A DNA stretch of 64,000 nt. It comes from Sulfurimonas sediminis. GTDB lineage: Bacteria > Campylobacterota > Campylobacteria > Campylobacterales > Sulfurimonadaceae. The translations under genes were made by a program, and so were the position numbers. Shown here one piece after another: positions 16,961 to 26,750 of the stretch. The notes below the pieces were generated by a model, which was not told the origin of the DNA, did no database searches, and saw only the letters and a program-made list of their open reading frames with translations. The first letter of the stretch is position 1, and the number at the start of each line of letters is the position of its first letter. The stretch spans positions 1,178,001 to 1,242,000 of the forward strand of contig NZ_CP041235.1 in the NCBI RefSeq assembly GCF_014905115.1. Reading direction: 5' to 3'.

Positions 16961-18111
16961 TAAATCATCTCCTTAATTTTTGCTACCATTTCTGCCGGTG
17001 CGATAGGACGACCGTTTGCTTTGAGTAAAGTAGTAAAATCATTACGTTTAATAACGCGTTCAATTTCTTTTGAGTACTGACCCATATTGAGTTCAGTCAC
17101 CATAATTCTGTTTTCAAATTTTCTACCAAGCTCTTCCAATCTCTTAATTGGACTTGGCCATAACATAATCGGTCTGAACAGTCCTGCTTTGATACCTTCT
17201 GAACGAAGTTTTTTCACAGCTTCATAAGCACCGAGTGCAATAGATCCGTATGCTATAATACAAACATCTGCATCTTCCAAATCTACTTCTTCATAATCAG
17301 GAAGTTCATCAAGCCCACCGTTTTCCAAGTGTACTGTATTTATCTTACCAACCAAACGCTCAATATTAAATTCACACTGCTCTGCATCTTCAGTAGGAAA
17401 ACCTTCATCTCCATGGTGTAAACCTGTAATGTGGTATTTATACCCTTCAAACATAGGATTCAGCACCGCAGGCTTGTTCATCTCTGCTTTGTATGGCTTA
17501 TAATCTTCAGGACTACCATGAAATCTTTCACGATCAACTGCAGCAGCTTCAATTTCTTCAATATCCGGCAAATCAGCTTTTCCATGCATATGCCCAATTG
17601 TTTCATCAAGAAGTACAAAAACAGGAGTCATATATTTTTCAGCCAGGTTAAATGCACGTACTGTTTGTGTATAACACTCAGTTAATGAACCTGCACATAA
17701 AGTGATAGATGCATAATCACCGTGTGTCGGATACTGTGCCTGACCGATATCTGCCTGAGAAACACGAGTAGGAAGACCTGTAGAAGGACCACCACGCATT
17801 ACATTGATAATAACCAATGGAATTTCAGCAATAAAAGCAAGACCAATCTGCTCCGCTTTTAAAGAAACACCAGGACCAGATGTAGCCGTATATGATTTAA
17901 CACCAGCCATAGATGCACCAATAGCAGCCGAAATACCTCCGATTTCATCTTCCATTTGAATACAAACACCACCGACCTTTGGTAGTAAATCAGAAGATTC
18001 ATGCATTACTTCAGATGATGGAGTAATAGGGTATCCTCCAAAAAATCTTGCTCCTGCTTCTACTGCAGCTTTTGCAGCTAATTCATTACCTGTCGAGATA
18101 ACTTCTCTCAT
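16960..18111 (-). CDS. oorA: 2-oxoglutarate:acceptor oxidoreductase, alpha subunit
   Basis: 383 residues. The pyrimidine-binding domain is marked by GNELAAKAAVEAGARFFGG followed by YPITPSSEVMH, QMEDEIGGISAAIGASMAG and TSGPGVSLKAEQIGLA. A second domain (VCIIAYGSIALGAYEAVKKL) resembles the transketolase C-terminal fold. It makes the active site with OorB. Its stop and start junctions overlap oorB and oorD by one base each, the tightly packed arrangement usual for this operon in Campylobacterota. Confidence 0.96.
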   Translation of the reverse strand: MREVISTGNELAAKAAVEAGARFFGGYPITPSSEVMHESSDLLPKVGGVCIQMEDEIGGISAAIGASMAGVKSYTATSGPGVSLKAEQIGLAFIAEIPLVIINVMRGGPSTGLPTRVSQADIGQAQYPTHGDYASITLCAGSLTECYTQTVRAFNLAEKYMTPVFVLLDETIGHMHGKADLPDIEEIEAAAVDRERFHGSPEDYKPYKAEMNKPAVLNPMFEGYKYHITGLHHGDEGFPTEDAEQCEFNIERLVGKINTVHLENGGLDELPDYEEVDLEDADVCIIAYGSIALGAYEAVKKLRSEGIKAGLFRPIMLWPSPIKRLEELGRKFENRIMVTELNMGQYSKEIERVIKRNDFTTLLKANGRPIAPAEMVAKIKEMI

Positions 18112-18461
18112 TATTTAGCTCCTTTTTGTTTCACAGACATATAATTGTTTGCAACAATTTCCGCTTGTCTTTTTTTCGCTGCATCAGTTAGTTTTGCAAA
18201 ACTTTTTCCTGCAGCTTTTAATTCTTTTTTGTCTGCTACATAAATAGCAAAATCCGGACATGTAAGTTCACATTCATTACACCCGATACAATCTTCCGGA
18301 TAATCAATTGATATCATTGCACCCAGTGTTGATGTTGGGTCATATACCATCCCTAATACACCGGAAGGACACACAGACACACAAATGTCACACGCTTTGC
18401 AATTGTTCGTGTTTACCCATACTGGTTCATTTCCTGGGTTTTCAGTTTTAAAAGTTCCCAT
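18111..18461 (-). CDS. oorD: 2-oxoglutarate:acceptor oxidoreductase, delta (ferredoxin-like) subunit
   Basis: 116 residues with two 4Fe-4S ferredoxin motifs: CKACDICVSVCPSG (about residue 21) and CIGCNECELTCPDF (about residue 57), followed by a basic helical tail. It passes electrons between the OorAB centre and a soluble ferredoxin or flavodoxin. First gene of the operon, with AGGAG upstream of the ATG. The 330-bp gap before it carries a duplicated element at 18581-18670. Confidence 0.95.
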   Translation of the reverse strand: MGTFKTENPGNEPVWVNTNNCKACDICVSVCPSGVLGMVYDPTSTLGAMISIDYPEDCIGCNECELTCPDFAIYVADKKELKAAGKSFAKLTDAAKKRQAEIVANNYMSVKQKGAK

Positions 18462-18580
18462 TTATTCTCCTATTGTTAAATACAAATTAACTATGTATAT
18501 TAGTTTGCATATAAAAGTATAGCAAATAATTATCAACTTTATTATAAAAGTTGATGCTTATTACCAAAAAGAGTATAGAA

Positions 18581-18670
18581 CGTTTAGTATCTACACACTT
18601 ATATTGAAATTTTAAAAAATAAATTTAAAGTATAAATTATAAAAACCATATACCGTTTAGTATCTACACA
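18581..18670 (-). promoter_or_regulatory. Duplicated upstream element of the oor operon
   Basis: CGTTTAGTATCTACACA occurs at 18581-18597 and 18654-18670, 73 bp apart, within a longer degenerate tandem repeat that also shares TATAAATTATAAAAA. On the coding strand the core is TGTGTAGATACTAAACG, about 120 and 195 bp upstream of oorD. A related sequence lies upstream of acnB (37018-37034). It could be an operator; this is inference. The rest of the oorD-sucD gap holds AT-rich sequence and no gene. Confidence 0.45.
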
Positions 18671-18789
18671 CAGGTGTTGAAAATTCAAGAAATTAAAAAG
18701 AGATATAAATTATAAAAAAAGAGGGGGAAAAACTTTCTGAAAAATATTACTTTTCCAGAAAGCCTTTTGTGAAAGAATATAAAAATAAA

Positions 18790-19665
18790 TTATTTTTTTG
18801 CTAAAACTTCAGCGACAGCTTTTCCGATTTCTGCCGGAGAAACAACAACTTTAACACCGGCAGCTTCAAGAGCTTCCATTTTCTCTTTTGCAGTACCTGC
18901 GCTCCCTGAAATAATCGCACCGGCATGACCCATGCGTTTGCCTTTAGGAGCCGTTTGCCCTGCTATAAAAGCAACAACAGGCTTTGTTATCTGCTCTTTT
19001 ATCAGTTTTGCCGCCTGGATCTCAAGATCTCCACCGATTTCACCAATCATTACAATCGCCTCCGTTTCAGGATCTGCTTCAAACATTGGTAAAATCTGTT
19101 TATATGAAAGTCCTATAATAGGATCTCCTCCAATACCTACAGCAGTGGAAATTCCAAATCCTTCCTTTACAACCTGATTTGCACCTTCATATGTTAATGT
19201 ACCAGACTTTGAAATAAGCCCAACATTACCTTTTTTGAAAATCATACCAGGCATAATACCGATTTTACACTCTTCAGCAGTGATAATACCAGGACAGTTT
19301 GGCCCAATAGTTTTCATATTATGTTTTGTAGCATACTGCTTAGCATACATCATATCTTTAACAGGTGCACCCTCTGTAATTATTACAGCAAGTTCTATCC
19401 CTGCATCCGCAGCTTCCATAACTGCATCCGCAACAAAAGCAGGTGGAACAAAAATCATTGAAACAGTTGCCCCTGTAGCTTTAACAGCATCTCTGACAGT
19501 ATTAAATACTGGCTTACCTAAATGCTCTTGTCCACCTTTGTTTGGTGTCACACCACCAACAATGTTTGTACCATAATCAATACACTGCTCTGCATGAAAA
19601 GTACCCTCTTTACCAGTAAACCCCTGAACGATAACTTTTGTATCTTTATTTACTAAAATTGACAT
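18790..19665 (-). CDS. sucD: Succinyl-CoA synthetase, alpha subunit
   Basis: 291 residues. CoA-binding Rossmann domain [17 protein letters not shown], the GPNCPGI motif, and the phosphohistidine region [14 protein letters not shown], where His is the phosphorylated residue. With SucC it interconverts succinyl-CoA and succinate with nucleotide triphosphate, supplying succinyl-CoA to OOR in reductive operation. It starts 3 bp after sucC ends. Confidence 0.97.
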   Translation of the reverse strand: MSILVNKDTKVIVQGFTGKEGTFHAEQCIDYGTNIVGGVTPNKGGQEHLGKPVFNTVRDAVKATGATVSMIFVPPAFVADAVMEAADAGIELAVIITEGAPVKDMMYAKQYATKHNMKTIGPNCPGIITAEECKIGIMPGMIFKKGNVGLISKSGTLTYEGANQVVKEGFGISTAVGIGGDPIIGLSYKQILPMFEADPETEAIVMIGEIGGDLEIQAAKLIKEQITKPVVAFIAGQTAPKGKRMGHAGAIISGSAGTAKEKMEALEAAGVKVVVSPAEIGKAVAEVLAKK

Positions 19666-19668
19666 ATC

Positions 19669-20844
19669 TTATAACTCTCCTTTTGCTGCAGCAACAGCTT
19701 TTGCAGCACCATCTGCTAAATCTGTCGCTGGAATTACATTTGGTATATTTGCATTTTTTAGAATTTCCGCTGCTTCAGGTGCATTTGTACCATCAAGACG
19801 AACTATCACAGGAACATGAACATTTACAAGCTTTGTAGCTTCAAGTATACCATTTGCAATACGATCACATCTTACTATTCCACCAAAAATATTTACAAAA
19901 ATAGCTTTAACTTTTGGATTTTTCAAAATTATTTCAAAACCTTTTGCCACTGTTTCAGCATTTGCACTTCCTCCAACATCGAGAAAGTTTGCAGGTGTTC
20001 CGCCCATATAATTAATGGTATCCATTGTTCCCATAGCAAGACCTGCACCATTTACCATACAGCCAATTTCACCGTCAAGGGCAATATAAGAAAGACCATA
20101 TTGTGCAGCTTCACGCTCATCTGGATCTTCTTCAGAAATATCTCTCATAGCTTCAAGATCAGGATGTCTCCCAAGTGCCGAATCATCAAATCCCATTTTA
20201 CCATCAAGTGCAACAAAATCTCCAGAGCCAGTTTTAACAAGCGGATTAATCTCTATCATCTCTGCATCTTTATCCATATAAAGCTTATAAAGTTTAGAAG
20301 CAAAATCAATCATCTTACGCTGTTCATTTTTGTCTGTAATTCCTAGACCAAAAACCAATTCACGACCATGGAAGCCTTGAAATCCAATAGAAGGATCAAT
20401 AGTAACTTTAATGATTTTTTCCGGGGTTTTTTCTGCTACAGTTTCTATATCCATCCCACCTTCAGTAGAAGCCATAATAATCGGCATCTCTTGAGCACGG
20501 TCAAGCACTACAGAAAGATACAATTCGTCTTTAATATCTGCACCGTCTTCTATGTAAACTTTTTGAACTAATTTACCCTCAGGGCCTGTTTGATGCGTTA
20601 CTAAAGTCATTCCAAGAATTTCATCTGCATACTGTTTTACTTCATCAAGACTTTTAGCCAGTTTTACACCACCACCAAGTCCACGACCACCTGCATGTAT
20701 CTGTGCTTTAACAACCCAAACAGGTCCACCTAATTCCTTCGCATTTTCAACAGCTTCTTCTACTGAATTTGCAATCTTACCTTTTGGTGTTGGAACACCA
20801 TACTGGGCAAAAATCTGTTTTGCCTGATACTCATGTATATTCAT
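19669..20844 (-). CDS. sucC: Succinyl-CoA synthetase, beta subunit
   Basis: 391 residues. ATP-grasp domain (MNIHEYQAKQIFAQYGVPTP, VKAQIHAGGRGLGGGVKLA) followed by the C-terminal ligase domain with NGAGLAMGTMD and FVNIFGGIVRCD. The enzyme is nucleotide-dependent and forms a heteromer with SucD, directly downstream. AGGAG precedes the start. A short palindrome (GGAATTTAGTTCC, about 20910-20922) lies between it and fumC. Confidence 0.97.
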   Translation of the reverse strand: MNIHEYQAKQIFAQYGVPTPKGKIANSVEEAVENAKELGGPVWVVKAQIHAGGRGLGGGVKLAKSLDEVKQYADEILGMTLVTHQTGPEGKLVQKVYIEDGADIKDELYLSVVLDRAQEMPIIMASTEGGMDIETVAEKTPEKIIKVTIDPSIGFQGFHGRELVFGLGITDKNEQRKMIDFASKLYKLYMDKDAEMIEINPLVKTGSGDFVALDGKMGFDDSALGRHPDLEAMRDISEEDPDEREAAQYGLSYIALDGEIGCMVNGAGLAMGTMDTINYMGGTPANFLDVGGSANAETVAKGFEIILKNPKVKAIFVNIFGGIVRCDRIANGILEATKLVNVHVPVIVRLDGTNAPEAAEILKNANIPNVIPATDLADGAAKAVAAAKGEL

Positions 20845-20884
20845 CTATTCTCCTTATTTAAAATTGAGGGATGTTTTTCTGCAC

Positions 20885-20937
20885 TATCCTTTAAGCCTTA
20901 TACGACTCGGAATTTAGTTCCTCGCTTGCATTGGCTT
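20885..20937. repeat. Short intergenic palindrome and direct repeat between fumC and sucC
   Basis: The gap holds GGAATTTAGTTCC, a small hairpin, framed by two copies of TTTAAGCCTTA/TTTTAAGCCTTA. It resembles the GGA...TCC mini-hairpins near lolA/acnB and within the MITE-like elements. It may attenuate readthrough from fumC into sucC. Confidence 0.4.
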
Positions 20938-22329
20938 TTAAGCCTTAGATGCAATCATCTCTTCCGGTTTTACATATTCGTCAAACTGCTCAGGTGTCAA
21001 AAGCCCGAGTTCGACAGCTGTCTCTTTCAATGTTGAATTGTTTGCATGCGCAGTTTTTGCAATTTTGGCTGCATTTTCATATCCGATATACGGGTTCAAA
21101 GCTGTTACAAGCATCAAAGAATCATGTAAATAATGATCTATTTTTGCCTCAACAGGTTTGATTCCCACAGCGGCATTATCATTGAAAGACACAATAGAAT
21201 CTGTCAAAAGGCGCACAGACTGTAAAAAGTTATATGCTATAACAGGCTTAAAAACATTTAATTCAAAATTTCCTTGACTTGCTGCAAAACCGATTGTCGC
21301 ATCATTTCCCATAACCTGACAGGTAACCATTGTGACCGCTTCACTTTGTGTAGGGTTTACCTTACCCGGCATAATAGAACTCCCCGGCTCATTTGCAGGA
21401 ATTTCAATTTCACCAAGACCACAGCGAGGACCTGATGCCAACCATCGTACATCATTTGCTATTTTCATCATATCCGCAGCAAGTGCTTTGAGCGCACCGT
21501 GAGCAAAAACAAGTGCATCATGGGAAGTGAGTGCGTGAAATTTGTTGGGTGCTGTCACAAATTCATGCCCTGTCAATTCACTGAGCTTTTTAGCAACTCT
21601 TTCACCAAGTTCCGGATGTGCATTCAACCCTGTTCCGACTGCGGTACCGCCAAGCGCCAACTCTCTAACTGCTTCAAGAGACTCTTTTGCCATCTTTTCA
21701 CATTTGCTCAGCATCTCAACCCAACCGCTTATTTCTTGCCCAAGCGTAAGTGGTGTAGCATCCTGCAGGTGTGTACGACCGATTTTTACGATATGGGCAA
21801 AGGCTTCACTTTTTGCCTGTAAAGTAGCTTTCAATTTTGCAATGGCAGGAAGAAGGTTCTCTTCAACAGCAATAACAGCCGCTACATGTAAAGCAGTCGG
21901 GTATGTGTCATTTGAAGACTGTGACTTGTTAACATCATCATTCGGATGCACCAGCTTCTCTTTTCTAAAATCTCCGCCCAAAATTTCAGTCGCACGATTT
22001 GCAAGCACTTCATTATTGTTCATGTTTGACTGCGTACCTGAACCTGTCTGCCATACAACAAGTGGATAGTTTCCATCAAGTTTTCCTGCCAACATATCAT
22101 CTGCGGCTTGTGCAATTGCATCTGCTTTTTTAGCATCAAGTTTGCCCAGGTCTTTATTAACAAGTGCAACAGCTTTTTTCAGGTATGAAAATGCACGAGT
22201 AATTTCATACGGCATTTTTTCTTCACCAATTTTAAAATTTTGAATACTTCTTTGTGTTTGTGCACCCCAATAAGCATCTTGAGGAACCTCAATTTCACCC
22301 ATTGTGTCTTTTTCTATACGAGTCTTCAT
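20938..22329 (-). CDS. fumC: Fumarate hydratase, class II
   Basis: 463 residues. The fumarase/aspartase superfamily signature [11 protein letters not shown] is at about residue 318, with [30 protein letters not shown] and [12 protein letters not shown] as substrate-binding elements. It interconverts fumarate and malate without an iron-sulfur cluster. It starts 3 bp after mdh stops, so the two consecutive TCA enzymes are coupled. Confidence 0.97.
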   Translation of the reverse strand: MKTRIEKDTMGEIEVPQDAYWGAQTQRSIQNFKIGEEKMPYEITRAFSYLKKAVALVNKDLGKLDAKKADAIAQAADDMLAGKLDGNYPLVVWQTGSGTQSNMNNNEVLANRATEILGGDFRKEKLVHPNDDVNKSQSSNDTYPTALHVAAVIAVEENLLPAIAKLKATLQAKSEAFAHIVKIGRTHLQDATPLTLGQEISGWVEMLSKCEKMAKESLEAVRELALGGTAVGTGLNAHPELGERVAKKLSELTGHEFVTAPNKFHALTSHDALVFAHGALKALAADMMKIANDVRWLASGPRCGLGEIEIPANEPGSSIMPGKVNPTQSEAVTMVTCQVMGNDATIGFAASQGNFELNVFKPVIAYNFLQSVRLLTDSIVSFNDNAAVGIKPVEAKIDHYLHDSLMLVTALNPYIGYENAAKIAKTAHANNSTLKETAVELGLLTPEQFDEYVKPEEMIASKA

Positions 22330-22332
22330 TCT

Positions 22333-23289
22333 CTAGTTTCCTTCAAAAAAATTATTTTCTTTTAGTGTGTCTATTAAGTCTTGAACCGACTTGCAAGATT
22401 TGGCAAACATCGCTTTTTCTTTTTCATCTAGTGTTACTTCAATAATTTTTTCAGCACCTTTGGCACCAAGCATTACAGGCACCCCCGAAACTACATCACT
22501 GTATCCGTATTCACCTTCAAGACATACCGCACAAGGGTGAATCTGTTTTGTATCTTTTAAAATTGCATCTACCATAATCGCTGTTGATTTTGCAGGCGCA
22601 TAATAAGCGGAACCTGTTTTTAGGTATCCCACAATTTCAGCACCGCCGTGACGTGTTCTGTCAACAATTTCGGCAATTTCTTCACTTGTAAGCACATCTG
22701 ACAAAGGCACACCCGCTACAGTCGAGTAACGAGGAAGAGGCACCATATCATCTCCGTGTCCGCCCATAACCGAAGCACGAATCTGTCCGCCGCCATAACC
22801 AAGCTTCTCTTGAATAAATGCAGCCATTCTTGAACTGTCCAGAATTCCAGCCATTCCGATAACACGGCTTCTGTCAAATCCACTCTCTTTCAGCGCTACA
22901 TAAGTCATCGCATCAAGCGGGTTTGAAACCATGATAACAACTGCGTTTGGAGAGTATTTTGCAATACCTTCAATTACCTCTTTTGTGATTTTCGCATTAA
23001 TCATCAGTAAGTCATCACGACTCATACCGGGAAGTCTTGGACTGCCGGCAGTTACAACAACAACATCACAGTCAACCAAATCTGACATCTCTTCAGCAAC
23101 TTTTACCACTGTATGACTTCTCACAGCAGAAGCTGCCTGTGACATATCTAATGCCTTCCCTTTTGCTACATCTATTTTGTTGTCACGAAGAATAATTTCA
23201 TGACATGATCCAAGCATCGCAAGAGAGTATGCTACTGTTGCACCAACATTACCAGCACCTACTATCCCTACTCTTTTTCCTTGACTCAT
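22333..23289 (-). CDS. mdh: Malate dehydrogenase (lactate/malate dehydrogenase family)
   Basis: 318 residues. NAD-binding [14 protein letters not shown] near the start, [18 protein letters not shown] (substrate-binding arginine loop), [13 protein letters not shown], and the catalytic His in [11 protein letters not shown]. The loop sequence MSRDDL is of the MDH type found in autotrophs. It interconverts malate and oxaloacetate. First gene of the pair mdh-fumC, separated from icd by a 207-bp gap with an icd terminator. Confidence 0.96.
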   Translation of the reverse strand: MSQGKRVGIVGAGNVGATVAYSLAMLGSCHEIILRDNKIDVAKGKALDMSQAASAVRSHTVVKVAEEMSDLVDCDVVVVTAGSPRLPGMSRDDLLMINAKITKEVIEGIAKYSPNAVVIMVSNPLDAMTYVALKESGFDRSRVIGMAGILDSSRMAAFIQEKLGYGGGQIRASVMGGHGDDMVPLPRYSTVAGVPLSDVLTSEEIAEIVDRTRHGGAEIVGYLKTGSAYYAPAKSTAIMVDAILKDTKQIHPCAVCLEGEYGYSDVVSGVPVMLGAKGAEKIIEVTLDEKEKAMFAKSCKSVQDLIDTLKENNFFEGN

Positions 23290-23454
23290 ATATGCTCCTT
23301 AATATTAAATAGTATGATGACCAGTACAGTACACTTAAACAATATGTGCGAACACATAACATTTAAGTATATTCAGACATCGAAAGTTTTAGATGAAACA
23401 GCATTCATCTTTTGTATATAGCACCTGTAAAATAAGAGTTACATAAAAAAGAGG

Positions 23455-23489
23455 AATATCGTGCATAAGTATACCTTACGCACGATATA
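23455..23489 (-). terminator. Intrinsic terminator of icd
   Basis: A near-perfect hairpin, ATATCGTGC.TAAG with CTTA.GCACGATAT and loop about TATAC, sits 8 bp after the icd stop. On the minus strand it is followed by CCTCTTTTTTATG, a T run. Confidence 0.8.
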
Positions 23490-23496
23490 ATTCAAC

Positions 23497-25674
23497 TTAG
23501 ATTGAATCAATTATTGCATTCAATGTTGCAGACGGACGCATTGCTTTTTCAGCTTTGGCATCATCCGGGTGGAAATAACCACCGATATCTTTCGGAGAAC
23601 CTTCCGCAGCAGCAAGCTCAGTAAGAATTTTTTCTTCATTTTTCACAAGTGTTTCAGCAACTGGAGTAAATTTCTCTGCTAAAGCAGTATCTGCAGTTTG
23701 CGTACTTAATGCTTCGGCCCAGTAGCGTGCCACCCAGTAGTGAGATGCTTTATTATCTGGTTCGCCACATTTTCTGCTTGGTGCTTTATCATTATCAAGG
23801 TATCCTTCATTTGCTTTGTCGAGACCTTCTGTTAATGCACCTATTTTACTGTCTTCACTTTTTTGATACATCATTCGAAGTGATTCAGCAAGTGCTAAAA
23901 ATTCACCAAGAGAATCCCATCGTAAGTGCCCTTCGTTTACAAATTGCTCAACATGTTTAGGAGCAGAACCACCGGCACCTGTTTCAAATAAACCCCCACC
24001 AGCTAATAATGGAACAATTGAAAGCATTTTTGCAGATGTTCCAAGCTCTAAAATAGGATACATATCTGTCAAGTGGTCACGAAGAACATTGCCAGTTACA
24101 GAAATCGTATCTTTACCAGCTCTTACTCTTTCGTTTGTAAATCTTGTAGCCGATGCTACATCCATAATTTTTATATCTAAGCCAGTAGTATCATGCTCTT
24201 TAAGATATTTGTTTACTTTATTAAGTATTTGTGTATCATGCGCACGATTTTCATCTAACCAAAATACTGCTGGATTTCCTGTAAGTCTTGCACGCTCAAC
24301 TGCTAAACGCACCCAATCTTGTACTGGAATATCTTTTGTACGAGACATTCTCCAGATATCACCTTTTTCACACTCAAATTTCATAAGTTCTGTGCCGTCT
24401 TCGGCAGTAACTGTAACTGTACCACTCTCTTCAAGTTCAAAAGTTGTCGGGTGAGAACCATACTCTTCAGCTTTTTGTGCCATAAGACCAACATTTGCAA
24501 CATTTCCCATAGTAGTTACATCATACTGTCCATTTTTTACACAGTCAGCTACCATCTCTTGATGGAACATTGCATAGGTACTGTCCGGAATAACAGCAAC
24601 ACACTCATCAGCTGCACCTGTTCTGTCCCACTGTTTACCACCTTCACGAACAACTACAGGCATAGAAGCATCAATAATCACATCGTTTGAAGCATTGAAG
24701 TTTGTTGTCCCTTTGTCAGAATCAACCATAGCAATTCTTGGTGCATCTGCATCAACTACAGCCTGGAATGCAGCTTTAATTTCTGCTTCTTTTGAATGAC
24801 CGGCAATTTTTTTCTCTAAATCACTCATACCAAGATTTGGATTAACTCCTAGCTCAGCAAACAGATCTGCATATTTATCAAAAACTTCTTTGAAGAAAAC
24901 CTGAAATGCATGTCCAAACATAATCGGATCAGAAATTTTCATCATTGTAGCTTTAAGGTGAATAGACCATATAACACCTTTTTCTTTTGCTTCGTCAATT
25001 GTTTTTTGGATAAATGCTCTTAATTTTTTCACTGACATAAAAGTACCATCAAGGACCTCTTTATCAAGTGCATCAATAGTTTTTAATTCTTTACCGTTTA
25101 ATGCAATTGTTACTTTTTGCGCTTTGTCCATAGTTACTGACTGCTCATTTGCATAAAAATCACCGTCACCATTCATGTGAGCAACGTAAGCTTTTGAGTT
25201 TTCGGCAAAAGGCTTGAGTCTGTGCGGATGTTTCTGTGCATATTTTTTAACAGCATGTGCTGCACGTCTGTCAGAATTTCCTTCACGAAGGACAGGGTTA
25301 ACTGCAGAACCAAGACAAGTGCTGTATTTAGCCTGAATAGCTTCTTCTTCAGCATTTGCAGGATTTTCCGGATAGTTCGGAATATCATATCCTTGAGACT
25401 GAAGTTCGGCAATACAGTCTTTCAATTGACCAACTGAAGCAGAAATATTTGGAAGCTTAATAATGTTAGCTTCCGGTTTTTGCACAAGTTCACCAAGTTT
25501 AGACAATTCATCTTCTCCAAGACCCATTGCCGCTAAAACTCTTCCTGCTAATGAAATATCACTAGTTACAACTTCTACACCTGCTTCTTTTGTAAAAGCA
25601 TTTACGATTGGCAATAAAGAATATGTTGCTAAAGCCGGAGCTTCATCAATTTTTGACCAAATAATTTTTGACAT
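23497..25674 (-). CDS. icd: Isocitrate dehydrogenase, NADP-dependent monomeric type
   Basis: 725 residues, the size of the monomeric IDH family and unlike the roughly 420-residue homodimeric enzyme. Typical stretches are [20 protein letters not shown] at the start, [40 protein letters not shown] and [20 protein letters not shown]. It interconverts isocitrate and 2-oxoglutarate with NADP(H). In the reductive direction it carboxylates 2-oxoglutarate produced by OOR. It has its own promoter region (25,675-25,805) and a strong terminator, so it is a single-gene unit in the TCA block. Confidence 0.97.
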   Translation of the reverse strand: MSKIIWSKIDEAPALATYSLLPIVNAFTKEAGVEVVTSDISLAGRVLAAMGLGEDELSKLGELVQKPEANIIKLPNISASVGQLKDCIAELQSQGYDIPNYPENPANAEEEAIQAKYSTCLGSAVNPVLREGNSDRRAAHAVKKYAQKHPHRLKPFAENSKAYVAHMNGDGDFYANEQSVTMDKAQKVTIALNGKELKTIDALDKEVLDGTFMSVKKLRAFIQKTIDEAKEKGVIWSIHLKATMMKISDPIMFGHAFQVFFKEVFDKYADLFAELGVNPNLGMSDLEKKIAGHSKEAEIKAAFQAVVDADAPRIAMVDSDKGTTNFNASNDVIIDASMPVVVREGGKQWDRTGAADECVAVIPDSTYAMFHQEMVADCVKNGQYDVTTMGNVANVGLMAQKAEEYGSHPTTFELEESGTVTVTAEDGTELMKFECEKGDIWRMSRTKDIPVQDWVRLAVERARLTGNPAVFWLDENRAHDTQILNKVNKYLKEHDTTGLDIKIMDVASATRFTNERVRAGKDTISVTGNVLRDHLTDMYPILELGTSAKMLSIVPLLAGGGLFETGAGGSAPKHVEQFVNEGHLRWDSLGEFLALAESLRMMYQKSEDSKIGALTEGLDKANEGYLDNDKAPSRKCGEPDNKASHYWVARYWAEALSTQTADTALAEKFTPVAETLVKNEEKILTELAAAEGSPKDIGGYFHPDDAKAEKAMRPSATLNAIIDSI

Positions 25675-25805
25675 GTTCTGTCCTTCTGAGTTAATATTTA
25701 TTCATAAATTATATATTTATGAACTTTACGAATTAAATAATAACACTTAAGAGAAACAAACCGTGCATTGACAGGGAAAAGTTCACATTATCTTTCTTTT
25801 TTGTT

Positions 25806-26750
25806 TCATTTTGTAGCACGCTTTATGTTGCGTAAATGTGTAGAATAGTTACATGTAAAGTCATGTGTTCCTTTTTTGGATTTCATAAAATAGAGATAAT
25901 CTGTTTTTTTAGGAAATACCGCAGCCCGTATGGCATCAATACTTACATTGCAGACAGGAGCAGTTGGAAGCCCTGCATGTCTGTATGTATTGTATGTTGT
26001 AGTATCATTTTTAATTCGGTAGGGTGTGACCTTTTGATGCGAATACTTTCCGTAGTTAAGCGTTCCGTCCATTTGCAGTTTCATTCCCTTGTTTATTCTG
26101 TTGTATATAACAGAACTCACCAAGGGCATCTCTTTTACACTGGCTGATTCTTTTTGAATTATTGAAGCTATTGCTACATATCGAAACCATTTTTTTTCAT
26201 TATAATTGCCGAAAAACTTCAGCGAGAGTTCTTTCATTTTTCTGTGTGAGCTGTTTAGTAACACTCTTATAAGTTCTTTTTCCGTAATACCCAAAGGAAG
26301 TCTGTAGGTGTCAGGAATAAAAACGCCCTCTTTCATTGGAGCATGCTTGTCAAATTCATCTTGCAGTTTTTGTCTGTTGAGATGCAAATTGCTTGCCAGT
26401 TGATTTAAAAATATATAAGTGGTCTCTCCCGGAATAAGTGTAACATTTTGCAAAGCTGCCTTGGATCTTGTCAGTTTATATAAAAAATCCGCTTTGGTGT
26501 TTACCCTTGTCTGTAAATTTATCCATCCGCTTTGAGGGGAGCCAATCATCCGTAAAAGAAAAGAATCGATTTTGCAGACATCATAATTTTTAGACTGCAA
26601 TTGTGTTATAATTTTATTAATAGAGCCTGCAGGAATATAGAGGACTTTGGGTGTATAAATAGGTTTATTAAGGTAGTACATGAAAGATAATGCAATCACA
26701 AAGATTATTGCGAAAACATACGCGAGTATAGTTGTTTTTTTTACTTTCAT
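25806..26750 (-). CDS. mltG: Endolytic murein transglycosylase MltG (YceG-like)
   Basis: 314 residues. One N-terminal membrane anchor (TILAYVFAIIFVIALSFMYY), then an SH3/LysM-like region (LYIPAGSINKIITQLQSKNY) and the YceG catalytic domain. IIQKESASVKEMPLVSSVIY carries the catalytic Glu, and MKLQMDGTLNYG and YNTYRHAGLPTAPVCN follow. It cleaves nascent glycan strands at the inner membrane. The 5' end overlaps by 71 bp the divergent AsmA-like gene, so each membrane anchor is encoded opposite the other. Confidence 0.93.
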   Translation of the reverse strand: MKVKKTTILAYVFAIIFVIALSFMYYLNKPIYTPKVLYIPAGSINKIITQLQSKNYDVCKIDSFLLRMIGSPQSGWINLQTRVNTKADFLYKLTRSKAALQNVTLIPGETTYIFLNQLASNLHLNRQKLQDEFDKHAPMKEGVFIPDTYRLPLGITEKELIRVLLNSSHRKMKELSLKFFGNYNEKKWFRYVAIASIIQKESASVKEMPLVSSVIYNRINKGMKLQMDGTLNYGKYSHQKVTPYRIKNDTTTYNTYRHAGLPTAPVCNVSIDAIRAAVFPKKTDYLYFMKSKKGTHDFTCNYSTHLRNIKRATK

